Assembly (NCBI GenBank): GCA_021296485.1
Contig: JAGWAI010000019.1
Location: 6,375-42,311 of the forward strand
Source of the DNA: Acidobacteriota bacterium
GTDB taxonomy: Bacteria; Acidobacteriota; Vicinamibacteria; Vicinamibacterales; UBA8438
Direction of reading: 5' to 3'
Length of the DNA: 35,937 nucleotides
Part shown: piece by piece, positions 15,265 through 24,609 of the stretch
How positions within the stretch are numbered: position 1 is the stretch's first letter
How the letters are laid out: each line of letters begins with the position of its first letter
The notes under the pieces: model-generated
The model's input: the letters and a program-made list of their open reading frames with translations, nothing else
Told to the model about the DNA's origin: nothing
Database searches by the model: none
Position numbers and translations under genes: made by a program

Positions 15265-15783
15265 TTACTCGCGGGCAGACGGCCGGGATTTGGCGGCCCG
15301 CAGCATGGCGGGGGTCACCTTCCGGCCGGTTTCGTAGAAGATTTTCTGCGCCAGGGTGACGTCGCGCAGTTGCCGGCCGATCTCGCGGTGCAGCAGCAGA
15401 CCGTCGAGAAGCGTTCCCAGCGGCCCGAGGCCGACCTCGTAGCGCATGCGGTTGACCAGCCAGACGCGGCCGTCCCGCTCGGAGAGGCCGTAGTCGAAGA
15501 AGTGCTCGCGCAGCGGCGGCAGCGGTCCCTTGTCGCCGCGGTTCAGGCGCAGGGTCATCCCTTCGCCCTCGCGCCACTCGGTGACGGTTTCGTCCATGGT
15601 CAGGATGCCGCGCATGCGGACCCGGCGGTGGGTGCCGACGCCCTCGCGTTGCGCGCCGACGAAGCTGACCGCGGTGAGGCCGGGAACGTACATGTGCGCA
15701 CTCGACAGGTCGCGCAGCCGCCGCCATGTGCCGTTGAGGTCGAGCTCGGGGTCGAGCGGAAACTCGGCGCGGACTGTTTGCAT
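15265..15783 (-). CDS. SRPBCC (START/Bet v1-like) family protein
   Basis: This 172-aa cytoplasmic protein has the pattern of the SRPBCC superfamily: an N-terminal strand and amphipathic helix (FPLDPELDLNGTWRRLRDLS), a run of beta-strands (VGTHRRVRMRGILTMDETV, GMTLRLNRGDKG, RVWLVNRMRYEV) and a long C-terminal helix. Members bind hydrophobic ligands or act as polyketide cyclase/dehydrase-like proteins. No catalytic residues can be assigned. The ATG is at 15783. It is divergent from the gene at 15971 with a 187-base gap that should hold both promoters. Confidence 0.75.
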   Translation of the reverse strand: MQTVRAEFPLDPELDLNGTWRRLRDLSSAHMYVPGLTAVSFVGAQREGVGTHRRVRMRGILTMDETVTEWREGEGMTLRLNRGDKGPLPPLREHFFDYGLSERDGRVWLVNRMRYEVGLGPLGTLLDGLLLHREIGRQLRDVTLAQKIFYETGRKVTPAMLRAAKSRPSARE

Positions 15784-15872
15784 GGACGGCTCCGGTCCCG
15801 GCAGGAGCGGCGATCGACTACGGACGCCTCGGACGATAACATGCGCGGCGCGGGGCTACGAACCATGCGGGG

Positions 15873-15878
15873 TACAAT
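15873..15878 (+). promoter_or_regulatory. Candidate -10 element upstream of operon A
   Basis: TACAAT at 15873-15878 matches the -10 consensus at five of six positions, in the context GGTACAATC. It lies 93 bases before the ATG at 15971. No good -35 hexamer is visible 16-18 bases upstream. The same GGTAyAATC context occurs before the gene at 30810, where the hexamer is perfect. Weak evidence. Confidence 0.3.
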
Positions 15879-15970
15879 CGTGGGCGGTGCGCCGCCGGCT
15901 GACGCGCAACGGGCACCCGCAAGGACGTGCCGCGGCAACCGCAGCAGCGCGGCTTCTTCAGGAGGATGAG

Positions 15971-16972
15971 ATGCGCATTCGCCGAATTGCTACCGTGCTC
16001 GCCTTGTTCACGCTGATCGCGGGCAGCTCGCTCCCGGCGACCGGGCAGGCGCCGTATGAGCCGCCGCGCCTGCCGGACGGCAAGCCCGACCTGCAGGGCG
16101 TCTGGGACTTCCGCACGGTCACGCCCCTGGAACGTCCCGAGATGCTGGGCGACAGGGCGACGCTCTCCGAGGAGGAGGCGGCGGTGTTCGAGGCGCAGGC
16201 TGCCGCGGCGATCCGGCCGGAGGACAGCCTGCCGGTCGGCGGCGAGGTGAGCGCCTACAACAACTTCTGGATCGACCAGGGGGCGCGGCTGACGGACGAC
16301 CAGCGCACGTCGCTGATCGTCGATCCGCCGGACGGCCGCCTGCCGGCGCTGCAGCCGGGCGTCGAGTTGCAGGTGCTGTCGCTCGACGAGGATCTGCCGG
16401 GCACCCGTCCGGTGCGCGTGCGCGCCGCCGGCATCGGCGCCGACAGCTGGGAGGACCGCGGACTTGGCGAACGCTGTCTGGTCGGCTTCAACTCCGGACC
16501 CCCGATCATGCCCGCCGGCTACAACCAGAACATCCAGGTCTTCCAGACCGCGGAGCACGTAGCGATCCTGACCGAGATGGTGCACGACGTCCGCATCGTC
16601 CCGCTCGACGGACGGGAGCACCTGTCCACGGACATACGGCAGTGGGCGGGCAACTCGCGCGGCCGCTGGGAGGGGGACACGCTCGTGATCGAGACGATCA
16701 ACTTCAGCGACAAGCTGGCGAGCTACAACCCGTCGATCGACCAGGCGGCGGGCTCCGGCGCGACGCTCCATCTGACCGAGCGCTTCCGGCGCGTCGCGGA
16801 CGACACGCTGCACTACGAGTACACCGTCAACGACCTGCAAACGTTCACCCGTCCGTTCACGGCGCTGCTCCAGATGAAGCGGGGTGACGTGCTGTACGAG
16901 TACGCCTGCCACGAGGGGAACTACGGCCTGTACAACATCCTGTCCGGCGCCCGCCAGGACGAGCAGCAGTAG
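15971..16972 (+). CDS. Secreted protein of uncharacterised DPDLQGVW family (copy 2)
   Basis: A 333-aa exported protein with a signal peptide (about 1-26, ending PATGQA). It is a paralogue of the products at 14238 and 24610, sharing KPDLQGVWDFRTVTPLERP, LIVDPPDGRLP, GERCLVG, HVAILTEM, RIVPLDGR, SRGRWEGDTLVIETINF, LTERFRR, and YEYACHEGNYGLYNILSGAR. Function is unknown to me. A strong ribosome site (AGGAGG, about 6 bases before ATG) fixes the start. The next gene begins 15 bases after its stop, making it first in operon A with an alpha/beta hydrolase and a PQQ-like propeller. This partnership recurs with different members in operon B. Confidence 0.82.
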   Translation: MRIRRIATVLALFTLIAGSSLPATGQAPYEPPRLPDGKPDLQGVWDFRTVTPLERPEMLGDRATLSEEEAAVFEAQAAAAIRPEDSLPVGGEVSAYNNFWIDQGARLTDDQRTSLIVDPPDGRLPALQPGVELQVLSLDEDLPGTRPVRVRAAGIGADSWEDRGLGERCLVGFNSGPPIMPAGYNQNIQVFQTAEHVAILTEMVHDVRIVPLDGREHLSTDIRQWAGNSRGRWEGDTLVIETINFSDKLASYNPSIDQAAGSGATLHLTERFRRVADDTLHYEYTVNDLQTFTRPFTALLQMKRGDVLYEYACHEGNYGLYNILSGARQDEQQ

Positions 16973-16987
16973 GCAAGGAGGATCGAC

Positions 16988-19082
16988 ATGGCGAAGCGAA
17001 TCGCCGCTGCCCCCTTCGCGGTCGCCCTGCTGGGCGCCCTGACCGCTACGGCGGCCGAGGCGCGGGTAGTGCGGATTGAAGTCGAGCGGACCACCCCGCA
17101 CGCGGGAGGCAAGCCGTTCGGCGACGCGGGAGCGTTCGAGCGGCTCGACGGCACGGTGCACATGGAAGTCGACCCGCACGACCCGCGCAACGCGGTGGTC
17201 GTCAACCTCGACCGCGTGCCGCGCAACGAGCGCGGGCTCGTCGAATTCAGCGCGCCGTTCTTCATCATCAAGCCGGTCGACATGGCGCGCGGCAACCGCA
17301 AGCTGCTGTACGGCATCAACAACCGAGTTGGGGTTCCAGACGTTTCCGCCGCTGCCGCCCGGCGCCGATCCCGACTCCGCCGACGGGCTCATCTTCCGGC
17401 TCGGCTACAGCTTCGTGGACGCCGGCTGGGCGGGCGACATCGTCACGCCGGAGAGCCGCAACCGCCTGGGGGCGAATCTCCCGGTCGCGGTGCAGGCCGA
17501 CGGCAGCCCGATCGTCTCGCGCATTCGGATCGAGTACCCCTCGGATCCGATACAGGCGGTAGCCGCCGCCAGGGCGGACGGCTCCATCGGCTACACGGTG
17601 CCACTGAAGGGGAACGACCGCTTCGTCAGCTACGAGACCGCCGATACGAATACGGCGCACGCCAGCCTGACGGTGCGCGACGCCATCGACGGTCCGCGCC
17701 GGACGATTCCGGCGGACCGGTGGGCGTTCGGCAAGTGTCCGACCGGGCAGGCGTCGCTGACGCCCTCGACGGCCGACCTGTGCGTATTCGACGGGTTCGA
17801 TGCGGACAAGGTGTACGACCTGACCTACCCGGCCAGCAATCCCTGGGTGATGGGACTGGGGTATGCCGTGACGCGGGACCTCGCGTCGTTTCTGCGCTAC
17901 CAGGCGGCGGATGACGCCGGCAATCCGAATCCGCTGGCCGAGAGCGCCGCGGCCACCGGCATCCGGCGCGCCTACGGGCTCGGGATCTCGTCGACCGGCA
18001 TGTACATGCGCGACTACCTCTACCTCGGCTTCAACGCGGACGAGGCGGGGCGGCAGGTCTTCGACGCGGTGCGCATCCACATCCCCGGCTCGCACCGGTT
18101 GTTCGCCAACGTCGAGTTCGCGGATCCCAACATCTATTCGCGCCAGGATCGCACCGCCGACTTCACGTCGACCGCGTACCCGCCGCTGACCTACGCGGTG
18201 ACGACCGATCCGGTGACGAACATCCGTGACGGGATCCTGAAGCGGCCGGCGACGGATCCGCTGGTGCTGCATGTCGATACGAGCAACGAATTCTGGCAGA
18301 TGAAGGCGTCGTTGAACGTCCACGACGGCCACGGCAACGCCGTGCCGATCCCGGACAACGTGCGGCTGTACCTGCTGGCCAGCCACCCGCACGGCGGCGG
18401 CACGGGCGTCGGCTTCGTGCCGACGGAGCGGGGGTCGTGCGAGTACGTCACCAACTCCTACCGCAGTGCCGCGCCCTTCATGCGCGCGCTGCTGGTGGCC
18501 CTCGACGAGTGGGCCGACAAGGGCATCGAGCCGCCAGAGAGCAACTATCCGGACGTGCGGCGCGGGACACTGGCGACGGTGGACGAGGTGGCGCGGACGT
18601 TTCCCGCCATACCGGGCGTGAAGTTCCCGACTACCGTCAACGGCCTCGACGCGCTCGATTTCGGTCCCACCTTCGGCTCGCACGGGGGGCGGCAGACGGT
18701 GCTGCCGCCGAACCGCGGCGGCGCCTATCAGGTGCTGGTGCCGACCACGGACCGCGACGGCCACGACATTGCGGGCGTGCGCACGGTGGACATCGCCGTG
18801 CCGGTCGGCACCAATACCGGCTGGAACCTGTACGCGGCGGGCCCGCGCGGGCGCGATCTGTGCGCCCTGACCGGCGCGTTCTTCCCGTTCGCCCGCACGC
18901 GCGACGAGCGGCTGGCAAGCGGCGACCCGCGTCTGTCGCTCGAGGAGCGCTACGGGGATCACGCCGGTTTCGTGGCGGCCGTCCGGCGCGCCGCGGGAGA
19001 CTCGGTGGGACGGCGGATCCTGTTGCAGGAGGACGCCGAGGTAATCATTCGGATGGCCGAGGACAGCGACATCCTGCGATGA
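16988..19082 (+). pseudogene. Secreted alpha/beta hydrolase (Abhydrolase_10 type), frameshifted
   Basis: Two overlapping frames make up one hydrolase of about 698 codons. The first (from ATG 16988, preceded by AAGGAGG) carries a signal peptide (about 1-25) and continues to KLLYGINNR. The protein then resumes one frame over with ELGFQTFPPLPPG and runs to 19082. The break is near 17324 (AACAACCGAGTTG): one inserted base or two lost bases restores the reading. The second part holds the probable nucleophile in GISSTGMYMRDYLYLGFN and the family's HGGRQT and RDGHDIAGVRT blocks. Family members are secreted esterase-like proteins of unclear substrate. It may be a real inactivation or a sequencing error. 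Its stop overlaps an ATG at 19079. Confidence 0.78.
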
Positions 19083-19117
19083 ATCAGGTTTCGGCGGCGC
19101 AGGCGGGAGAGCAATCC

Positions 19118-20485
19118 ATGCAGATCGGCAGGCGCAGGCAGGCCGCGGCACGGCTGGGAGTCGCGCTGGCGGCGGGTATTTGTACGGCGGCGACGGTGGC
19201 CGCGGAAGACTGGACCCAGTGGCGCGGCCGCGACCGGTTGGGCGTGTGGCACGAAACGGGCATCGTCGACGAGTTTCCGCAGTCGGGGCTGAAGTTCAAG
19301 TGGCGCGTCCCGATCCGCAGCGGTTTCTCCGGCCCCGCCGTCGCTGACGGCCGGGTGTTCGTGACCGACTGGATGGAGGATCCCGAGTCGCGCACAATCG
19401 ACGGCACCGAGCGGGTGTTGGCGCTCGACGAGGAGACCGGCGCGGAGCTGTGGACCTACTCCTGGGGCGCGACCTACCGGGCGCTGCTGGCGTCGTACGC
19501 CGGCGGGCCGCTGGCGACGCCGACTGTTGACGGGGAGCGCGTCTACGTCCTCGGGGCGACCGGATTGCTGTGGTGCCTCAACGTGGAGACGGGCGCGGTC
19601 ATCTGGCACCGGAACTTCCAGGCAGAATTCGACGCCAGCCTGCCGCCGTGGGGCACGCCGGCCGCGCCGCTCGTCGACGGGGACAAGCTGATCACCATCG
19701 TCGGCGGCGAGCCGGATGCGCTGGTCGTGGCGTTCGACAAGCGCACTGGCGCCGAGCTGTGGCGCGCGCTCGAAGTGACCGGCGGCAGCTCGAGCCCGCC
19801 GATCATCTACCAGGCCGGCGGCGCCCGGCAGCTGATCATCTGGCATACGTCCGGCATTGCGTCGCTGGATCCGGAATCGGGCGAGACATATTGGGAAGAG
19901 CCGTGGGAGACCGGGGCGAGCATGAACGTCATCACCCCGCTCAAGGTCGGCAACTACCTGCTGGTGAGCCAGTTCTACAACGGCTCGCTCATGTTGCAGC
20001 TCAGCAGCGACCGCCCCGACGCCACGTTGATGTGGAAGGGCTCGAGCCGCAGCGAGATGCCGAACGAGACCGAAGGCCTGCACACGGTGATAACCCCGCC
20101 GGTAATCATCGACGACTACCTGTACGGCGTGGGGAGCTACGGGGAGCTGCGCGGCCTCGACGCGCGCACCGGCGAGCGGCTGTGGATGAGCGGCGAGATG
20201 ACGCCGCAGGCGCGCTGGGGCGGGGCGTTCATCGTGCGGCACGGCGACCGGTACTTCGTCAACAACGACGACGGGGACCTGATCATCGCGCAGTTCACGC
20301 CCGCGGGTTACGTGGAGTACGACCGCACCAGGCTGATCGAGGCCACGACGAGCGCCGGCTTCGGACCGCGCAAGCGGCACGACCGGATCGTCAACTGGTC
20401 GCACCCGGCGTACGCGAACCGCCACATCGTCCAGCGCAACGCGCAGGAGATTGTGCGCGCCTCGCTGGCGGCCGAGGACTACTGA
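19118..20485 (+). CDS. Exported PQQ-like beta-propeller protein
   Basis: The 455-aa protein has a signal peptide (about 1-30, ending TVAAE) and the DWTQWRGRDRLGVW entry motif typical of PQQ_2-type propellers. Blades include LDEETGAELWTYSW, LNVETGAVIWHRNF, FDKRTGAELWRALE and LDARTGERLWMSGE. It lacks the Cys-Cys and Trp-Asp features of true PQQ dehydrogenases, so it may be a scaffold or substrate-handling protein that binds no cofactor. I prefer ATG 19118, with GGGAGAG about 7 bases upstream and a normal-length signal peptide. An ATG at 19079 overlapping the previous stop (ATGA) would add 13 residues. It is the last gene of operon A and overlaps the convergent NHL gene by 7 bases. Confidence 0.82.
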   Translation: MQIGRRRQAAARLGVALAAGICTAATVAAEDWTQWRGRDRLGVWHETGIVDEFPQSGLKFKWRVPIRSGFSGPAVADGRVFVTDWMEDPESRTIDGTERVLALDEETGAELWTYSWGATYRALLASYAGGPLATPTVDGERVYVLGATGLLWCLNVETGAVIWHRNFQAEFDASLPPWGTPAAPLVDGDKLITIVGGEPDALVVAFDKRTGAELWRALEVTGGSSSPPIIYQAGGARQLIIWHTSGIASLDPESGETYWEEPWETGASMNVITPLKVGNYLLVSQFYNGSLMLQLSSDRPDATLMWKGSSRSEMPNETEGLHTVITPPVIIDDYLYGVGSYGELRGLDARTGERLWMSGEMTPQARWGGAFIVRHGDRYFVNNDDGDLIIAQFTPAGYVEYDRTRLIEATTSAGFGPRKRHDRIVNWSHPAYANRHIVQRNAQEIVRASLAAEDY

Positions 20486-21714
20486 ACGCCGACGAACGCG
20501 AACTTCTGCAGCCCGCTGTTGTAGATGTTGCCGGCCGAGTCAACCGTCAGGTAGTGGTTGGCCGACGGATTGGTGGCGATCGATCCGATCAACTCCAGGT
20601 CGCTGCGGCGGTAGATCCAGATCATGGCGTTCATGTTGTCGCCGACGTACATGAAGTGCTGCGCCGGGTCGACGGAGAAGCCGATTGTCGACGCGGATCC
20701 AAACCTGACGGCGCCCTCTCCCTGCGGAAATCCGAGCTCGGCCGGCGTATCCGGGGCGACCGGGAATTCCGTGAGGAACGCGCCGTCGCGCGCGAACACC
20801 TGCACGCGGTTGCGCTGGCGGTCGCATACGTACACCGTTCCGTCCTTCGCGACGCGCACGCAGTGGACGGCCAGGAATTGCGGCTGCGGCGGCTCGCCCG
20901 GCATGTAGAGCTGCGAGTCGTCCGAGTACAGGCCGTTCTCCATCAGCTCGAAATCGACCGGCGGGTTGCCGTACGCGCCCCAGTGACGGCGGTATTCGCC
21001 GCTGTCCCCGTCGAAGACGATTACCCGCCGGTTGTTGTAGCCGTCGGCGACGTACAACTCGTTCGTCGCCGCGTCGACGGTCAGCTCGCACGAGTTGCCC
21101 AGCAGCGCCGTGTCGCTGCTGCCGTTCGTCCGTCCCGGCTCGCCGACCTGCAGCAGCAGCTCGCCGTCGGGCGAGAACTTCAGCGCCACGTGGCCGTTGC
21201 CGGTGACCCAGACGTTGTTCTCGTGGTCGACGTACATGCCGTGCTCGGCAGGCGTGCCGGACGGATACGGCATGTCGGGATCCGGCGGCAGCATCCAGAC
21301 GTCACTGGTTTGCGGACCGCCCCAGCTGCGGATGACGTTGCCCGCCGGATCGAATTCGAACACCCGCGGCACCTGCGGGCCGCCGGCCATCTCCGCCTCG
21401 AAGTCTTCGGGGGTCGGGACCTGCATCATCCACACATGGTCGCGCGGGTCCACGGCGACCGACGTGGCGTTGCGATCCAGGTGCGGCCAGCGGGCGTCGC
21501 TGTCGCCGCGCGGGGCCGGCCAGGAGGGGTCGAGCTCGAAGACCGGCACCCCGGCGGGCGGCGGCGCGTCGAAGTCGACCTCCGCGGCCGGCTCGGGCGC
21601 TTCGGCCGCGCAGGCCTGCAGCAGGCAGACGGACAGGATGAGCGCGCCCGCCCGCAGCGGGCGCCGGCGCCCGGTCCAGCCGGTGTTGTCTCGAACAGCC
21701 ACTCGTGTCAGCAT
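20479..21714 (-). CDS. NHL-repeat lipoprotein
   Basis: The 411-aa product has a lipoprotein signal (LILSVCLLQAC, acylated C35) followed by a Pro/Ala/Glu linker. The remainder is an NHL-type six-bladed propeller, with blades such as TSVAVDPRDHVWMM, GMYVDHENNVWVTG, ELTVDAATNELYVADGYNNRRVIVFD, CVRVAKDGTVYVCDRQRNRVQVF and YLTVDSAGNIYNSG. It resembles the peptidylglycine-lyase-like and NHL proteins common in Acidobacteria, but no activity can be assigned. The ATG at 21714 has GGAG about 8 bases upstream. It is divergent from operon B and shares a 76-base promoter gap with it. Confidence 0.82.
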   Translation of the reverse strand: MLTRVAVRDNTGWTGRRRPLRAGALILSVCLLQACAAEAPEPAAEVDFDAPPPAGVPVFELDPSWPAPRGDSDARWPHLDRNATSVAVDPRDHVWMMQVPTPEDFEAEMAGGPQVPRVFEFDPAGNVIRSWGGPQTSDVWMLPPDPDMPYPSGTPAEHGMYVDHENNVWVTGNGHVALKFSPDGELLLQVGEPGRTNGSSDTALLGNSCELTVDAATNELYVADGYNNRRVIVFDGDSGEYRRHWGAYGNPPVDFELMENGLYSDDSQLYMPGEPPQPQFLAVHCVRVAKDGTVYVCDRQRNRVQVFARDGAFLTEFPVAPDTPAELGFPQGEGAVRFGSASTIGFSVDPAQHFMYVGDNMNAMIWIYRRSDLELIGSIATNPSANHYLTVDSAGNIYNSGLQKFAFVGVQ

Positions 21715-21745
21715 TAGTCTCCGCCCCGTTATCGCGTCGTATCGG

Positions 21746-21751
21746 ATTGTA
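21746..21751 (-). promoter_or_regulatory. Candidate -10 element upstream of NHL lipoprotein
   Basis: On the - strand TACAAT (21751-21746) matches five of six -10 positions and lies 31 bases before the ATG at 21714, which would give a leader of about 25 bases. No convincing -35 is seen. Low certainty. Confidence 0.25.
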
Positions 21752-21790
21752 TACGCCGGAAGCACCGCCGGCGATGCACGGCGCACGGGG

Positions 21791-23494
21791 ATGATGATGC
21801 CAGGAAACGCGGGGTTTCGCCACGGACTCCTGGCAGCGCTGCTCGCGGCGCTGCCGCTCACCGCCGTTCTCGCCCAGGTCGGTCCCGAGCGTCTCGACCG
21901 CGCGGCCGAGGAGCCCCACAACTGGCTCACCTATTCCGGCAACTACAACAGCGACCGCTACAGCCGGCTGGATCAGATCACCCCGGACAACGTCGGGAAC
22001 CTGGAGCAGCAGTGGGTGTACCAGTCGAGCGCGTTCGGCCTGTCCTGGACGCCGACGCCGCTCGTGGCGGACGGCGTCATGTACCTCACGCAGCGGCCCA
22101 ACGACGTCGTGGCGCTGGACGCGCGGACGGGCCGGGTGTTCTGGATCTACAGCTATCCGACGCCGCCCGACGTCAAGTCCTGCTGCGGATCGAACAACCG
22201 CGGCGTTGCGCTGCTCGGCGAGCGGGTCTTCATGGCGACGCTGGACGCGCACGTCGTGGCGCTCGACGCGGCAACCGGCGCCGAGTTGTGGGACGTGGAG
22301 CTGGCCGACAATCAGCTGCAGTATTCGTTCACGCTGGCGCCGCTGGCCATCAACGACCTGGTGCTGGTCGGGACCTCGGGCGGCGACCGCGGCATCCGTG
22401 GGTTCATCTCGGCGCTGGACGCGGCGACCGGTGAGGAGGTGTGGCGCTTCCACACCATTCCGGCGCCGGGCGAGCCGGGCCACGAGACCTGGGAGCCGTG
22501 CCCGCCGGATCCGGAGACCTACTGCGACCCGGAGGCGTGGAAGCACGGCGGGGGAGCGGTCTGGATTACCGGGTCGTACGACCCGGAGCTGAATCTGACG
22601 TACTGGGGAGTCGGCAATCCGGGTCCGGACTGGAACCCTTCCCAGCGGCCGGGCGACAACCTGTACACCAGCTCGGTGGTGGCGCTCGACGCGGACACCG
22701 GCGAGTTGCGCTGGCACTTCCAGTTCACGCCCGGCGATCCCTACGACTACGACGCTGTTCAGATCCCGGTGCTGGCTGACATCCAGCGCGGCGGGAGCAC
22801 GTTGAAGGCGATGCTGTGGGCGAACCGCAACGGGTTCTACTACGTCCTGGATCGCGCCACCGGCCGCTTCCTGAACGGCCGCGCGTTCGTCAAGGTTAAC
22901 TGGGCCGAGGGCCTCGACGACAGCGGGCGGCCGATCGCGACGCCGCAGGCGCCGGGCGAGCCGACGTTTCCGTCCCTCACGGGCGCCACGAACTGGTACT
23001 CGCCATCGTTCAGCCCGCGGACGGAGCTGTTCTACGTCTCCGCGTGGGAGGACCGCGCCTCGGTATTCAATCCGCTGCCGCAGGAATACGAGCCGGGCGA
23101 GCCGTTCCACGGCGGCTATCCGGAGAACGTCCAGCCGGTGCCCGGCGCTCCGACCGTGCCCACCCGGGGCCCCGGCCCGATCAACAACTGGACCGCGGCA
23201 GCGGGCTACGGCGCTGTGCTGGCGCTGGACGCGCTGACGGGCGAGGAACGCTGGCGCGTCGAGATGACGGACGTCATCCGCAGCGGGTTGCTGAGCACCG
23301 CGTCGGACCTGCTGTTCAGCGGCGCGCGCTCGGGCTATTTCCAGGCCCATGACGCCCGCACCGGGGACTTGCTTTGGAGAGTCAACCTGGGAGGGCAGAT
23401 CGAGAGCGGCCCGACGACCTTCGAAGTTGAGGGCCGCCAGTACGTGACCATCGTCGCCGGCCAGTCGCTGTCCGCCTTCGCGCTGCGGGACTGA
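21791..23494 (+). CDS. PQQ-dependent dehydrogenase with vicinal-cysteine motif
   Basis: This 567-aa periplasmic quinoprotein has a signal peptide (about 1-29, ending AVLAQ). The adjacent cysteines C131-C132 (KSCCGSNNRG) match the vicinal disulfide that sits over PQQ in methanol and alcohol dehydrogenases. Blades with docking tryptophans include LDARTGRVFWIYS, LDAATGAELWDVE, LDADTGELRWHFQF and LDALTGEERWRVE; the catalytic aspartate region is DPYDYDAVQIPVLAD. No cytochrome c domain is present. It should oxidise an alcohol or sugar and pass electrons to a separate cytochrome. Three in-frame ATGs (21791, 21794, 21797) compete as start. A lactonase-like gene follows after 15 bases, suggesting that the product is a lactone. 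Confidence 0.88.
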   Translation: MMMPGNAGFRHGLLAALLAALPLTAVLAQVGPERLDRAAEEPHNWLTYSGNYNSDRYSRLDQITPDNVGNLEQQWVYQSSAFGLSWTPTPLVADGVMYLTQRPNDVVALDARTGRVFWIYSYPTPPDVKSCCGSNNRGVALLGERVFMATLDAHVVALDAATGAELWDVELADNQLQYSFTLAPLAINDLVLVGTSGGDRGIRGFISALDAATGEEVWRFHTIPAPGEPGHETWEPCPPDPETYCDPEAWKHGGGAVWITGSYDPELNLTYWGVGNPGPDWNPSQRPGDNLYTSSVVALDADTGELRWHFQFTPGDPYDYDAVQIPVLADIQRGGSTLKAMLWANRNGFYYVLDRATGRFLNGRAFVKVNWAEGLDDSGRPIATPQAPGEPTFPSLTGATNWYSPSFSPRTELFYVSAWEDRASVFNPLPQEYEPGEPFHGGYPENVQPVPGAPTVPTRGPGPINNWTAAAGYGAVLALDALTGEERWRVEMTDVIRSGLLSTASDLLFSGARSGYFQAHDARTGDLLWRVNLGGQIESGPTTFEVEGRQYVTIVAGQSLSAFALRD

Positions 23495-23509
23495 TCAAAG
23501 GAGACGCAG

Positions 23510-24553
23510 ATGTGTCTTGACCGGACTGCACTGGCGCCGCTGGTACTGTTGGCCGCTGTCGCCATGGCGTGCGGCGCCCCGGCGCCGGCGCCGGATCCCG
23601 AACCGGCCGCGCCGGCTGCGCCGGAGCCGGAAAGCTTGGGCGGCGTGGTGCGGATCGATCCGCGGCTCGACGCCATCGTGCCGCCGGACGCGCGCATCGA
23701 GAAGCTGGCCGAGGGGTTCGTCTTCAGCGAGGGTCCGGTGTGGGATCGCCGCGCGTCGCGGCTGCTGTTCTCGGACGTGCGGGCCAACCAGGTCTTCGAG
23801 TGGACGGAGGCCGGCGGCGCTAGCGCCTACATCGACCCCGTGTACACGGGCGACCTGGCCGGTCTGCGGTCGTACAGCTCGAACGGGCTGACAATTGACG
23901 CCGAGGGCCGGCTCATCCTTTGCGAGCACGGCAACCGGGTCATCTCCCGCCTCGAAGCGGATGGCACCCGCACGACACTGGTCGGTGAATATGAGGGCCG
24001 CCGCCTGAACGGTCCGAACGACGCGACATTCGCGTCCGACGGTTCGCTGTACTTCACCGATCCCGGCTCCGGTCTCGAAGGTCGGGACGAGTCGCCGCTG
24101 CGCGAGCTCGACTACAACGGCATCTACCGCCTGAGTCCGGACGGCGGGCTGGAGCTGCTCGTGCGGGATCATCCGCGCCCGAACGGCATCGCGCTTTCGC
24201 CCGACGAGTCGATTCTGTACGTGGCGAACTCGGCGGCCGACGACATCCGCTGGATGGCGTACGATCTGGGCGCCGACGGCGTCTCGAGCTCGCGCGTGTT
24301 CTTTGCGATTGACGACGCGCAGGGCGCCGCGGGCGTGGCCGACGGCATGAAGGTCGATCTGGCCGGAAACGTCTATGCGACCGGCCCGGGCGGCGTCTGG
24401 GTGATTTCGCCCGACGGCGTCCATCTCGGCACCATCATGACCGGCGAGGTCACGGCCAATGTCGCCTGGGGCGACGATGGACGGACCTTGTACATGACCG
24501 CTTCGACCGGGTTGTACCGGGTGCGGCTGACCGCGGAGGGGGCGATTCCATGA
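23510..24553 (+). CDS. SMP-30/gluconolactonase family lipoprotein
   Basis: This 347-aa lipoprotein has a lipobox ending at C21 (VLLAAVAMAC) and a Pro/Ala/Glu-rich linker up to about residue 42. The propeller follows the SMP-30/gluconolactonase pattern: FSEGPVWDRRASRLLFSDV, SSNGLTIDAEGRLILCEHGNR, LNGPNDATFASDGSLYFTDP, RPNGIALSPDESILYVANS and DGMKVDLAGNVYAT. E75 with the N/D residues of these motifs would bind the divalent metal. The family hydrolyses sugar lactones, the usual products of PQQ aldose dehydrogenases, which fits its place 15 bases after such an enzyme. AAAGGAG precedes the ATG. Its end overlaps a candidate ATG at 24550 by 4 bases. Confidence 0.87.
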   Translation: MCLDRTALAPLVLLAAVAMACGAPAPAPDPEPAAPAAPEPESLGGVVRIDPRLDAIVPPDARIEKLAEGFVFSEGPVWDRRASRLLFSDVRANQVFEWTEAGGASAYIDPVYTGDLAGLRSYSSNGLTIDAEGRLILCEHGNRVISRLEADGTRTTLVGEYEGRRLNGPNDATFASDGSLYFTDPGSGLEGRDESPLRELDYNGIYRLSPDGGLELLVRDHPRPNGIALSPDESILYVANSAADDIRWMAYDLGADGVSSSRVFFAIDDAQGAAGVADGMKVDLAGNVYATGPGGVWVISPDGVHLGTIMTGEVTANVAWGDDGRTLYMTASTGLYRVRLTAEGAIP

Positions 24554-24609
24554 GCGTTGACCGGCGTGTCGAGCGGTCGGCATGGGACCTGGTGGGACGG
24601 AGGAGACCG

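Noticed and set aside
17316-19151. - strand open frame of 611 codons opposite the frameshifted hydrolase
   Set aside because: The + strand reading carries clear hydrolase motifs; the - strand translation has none.
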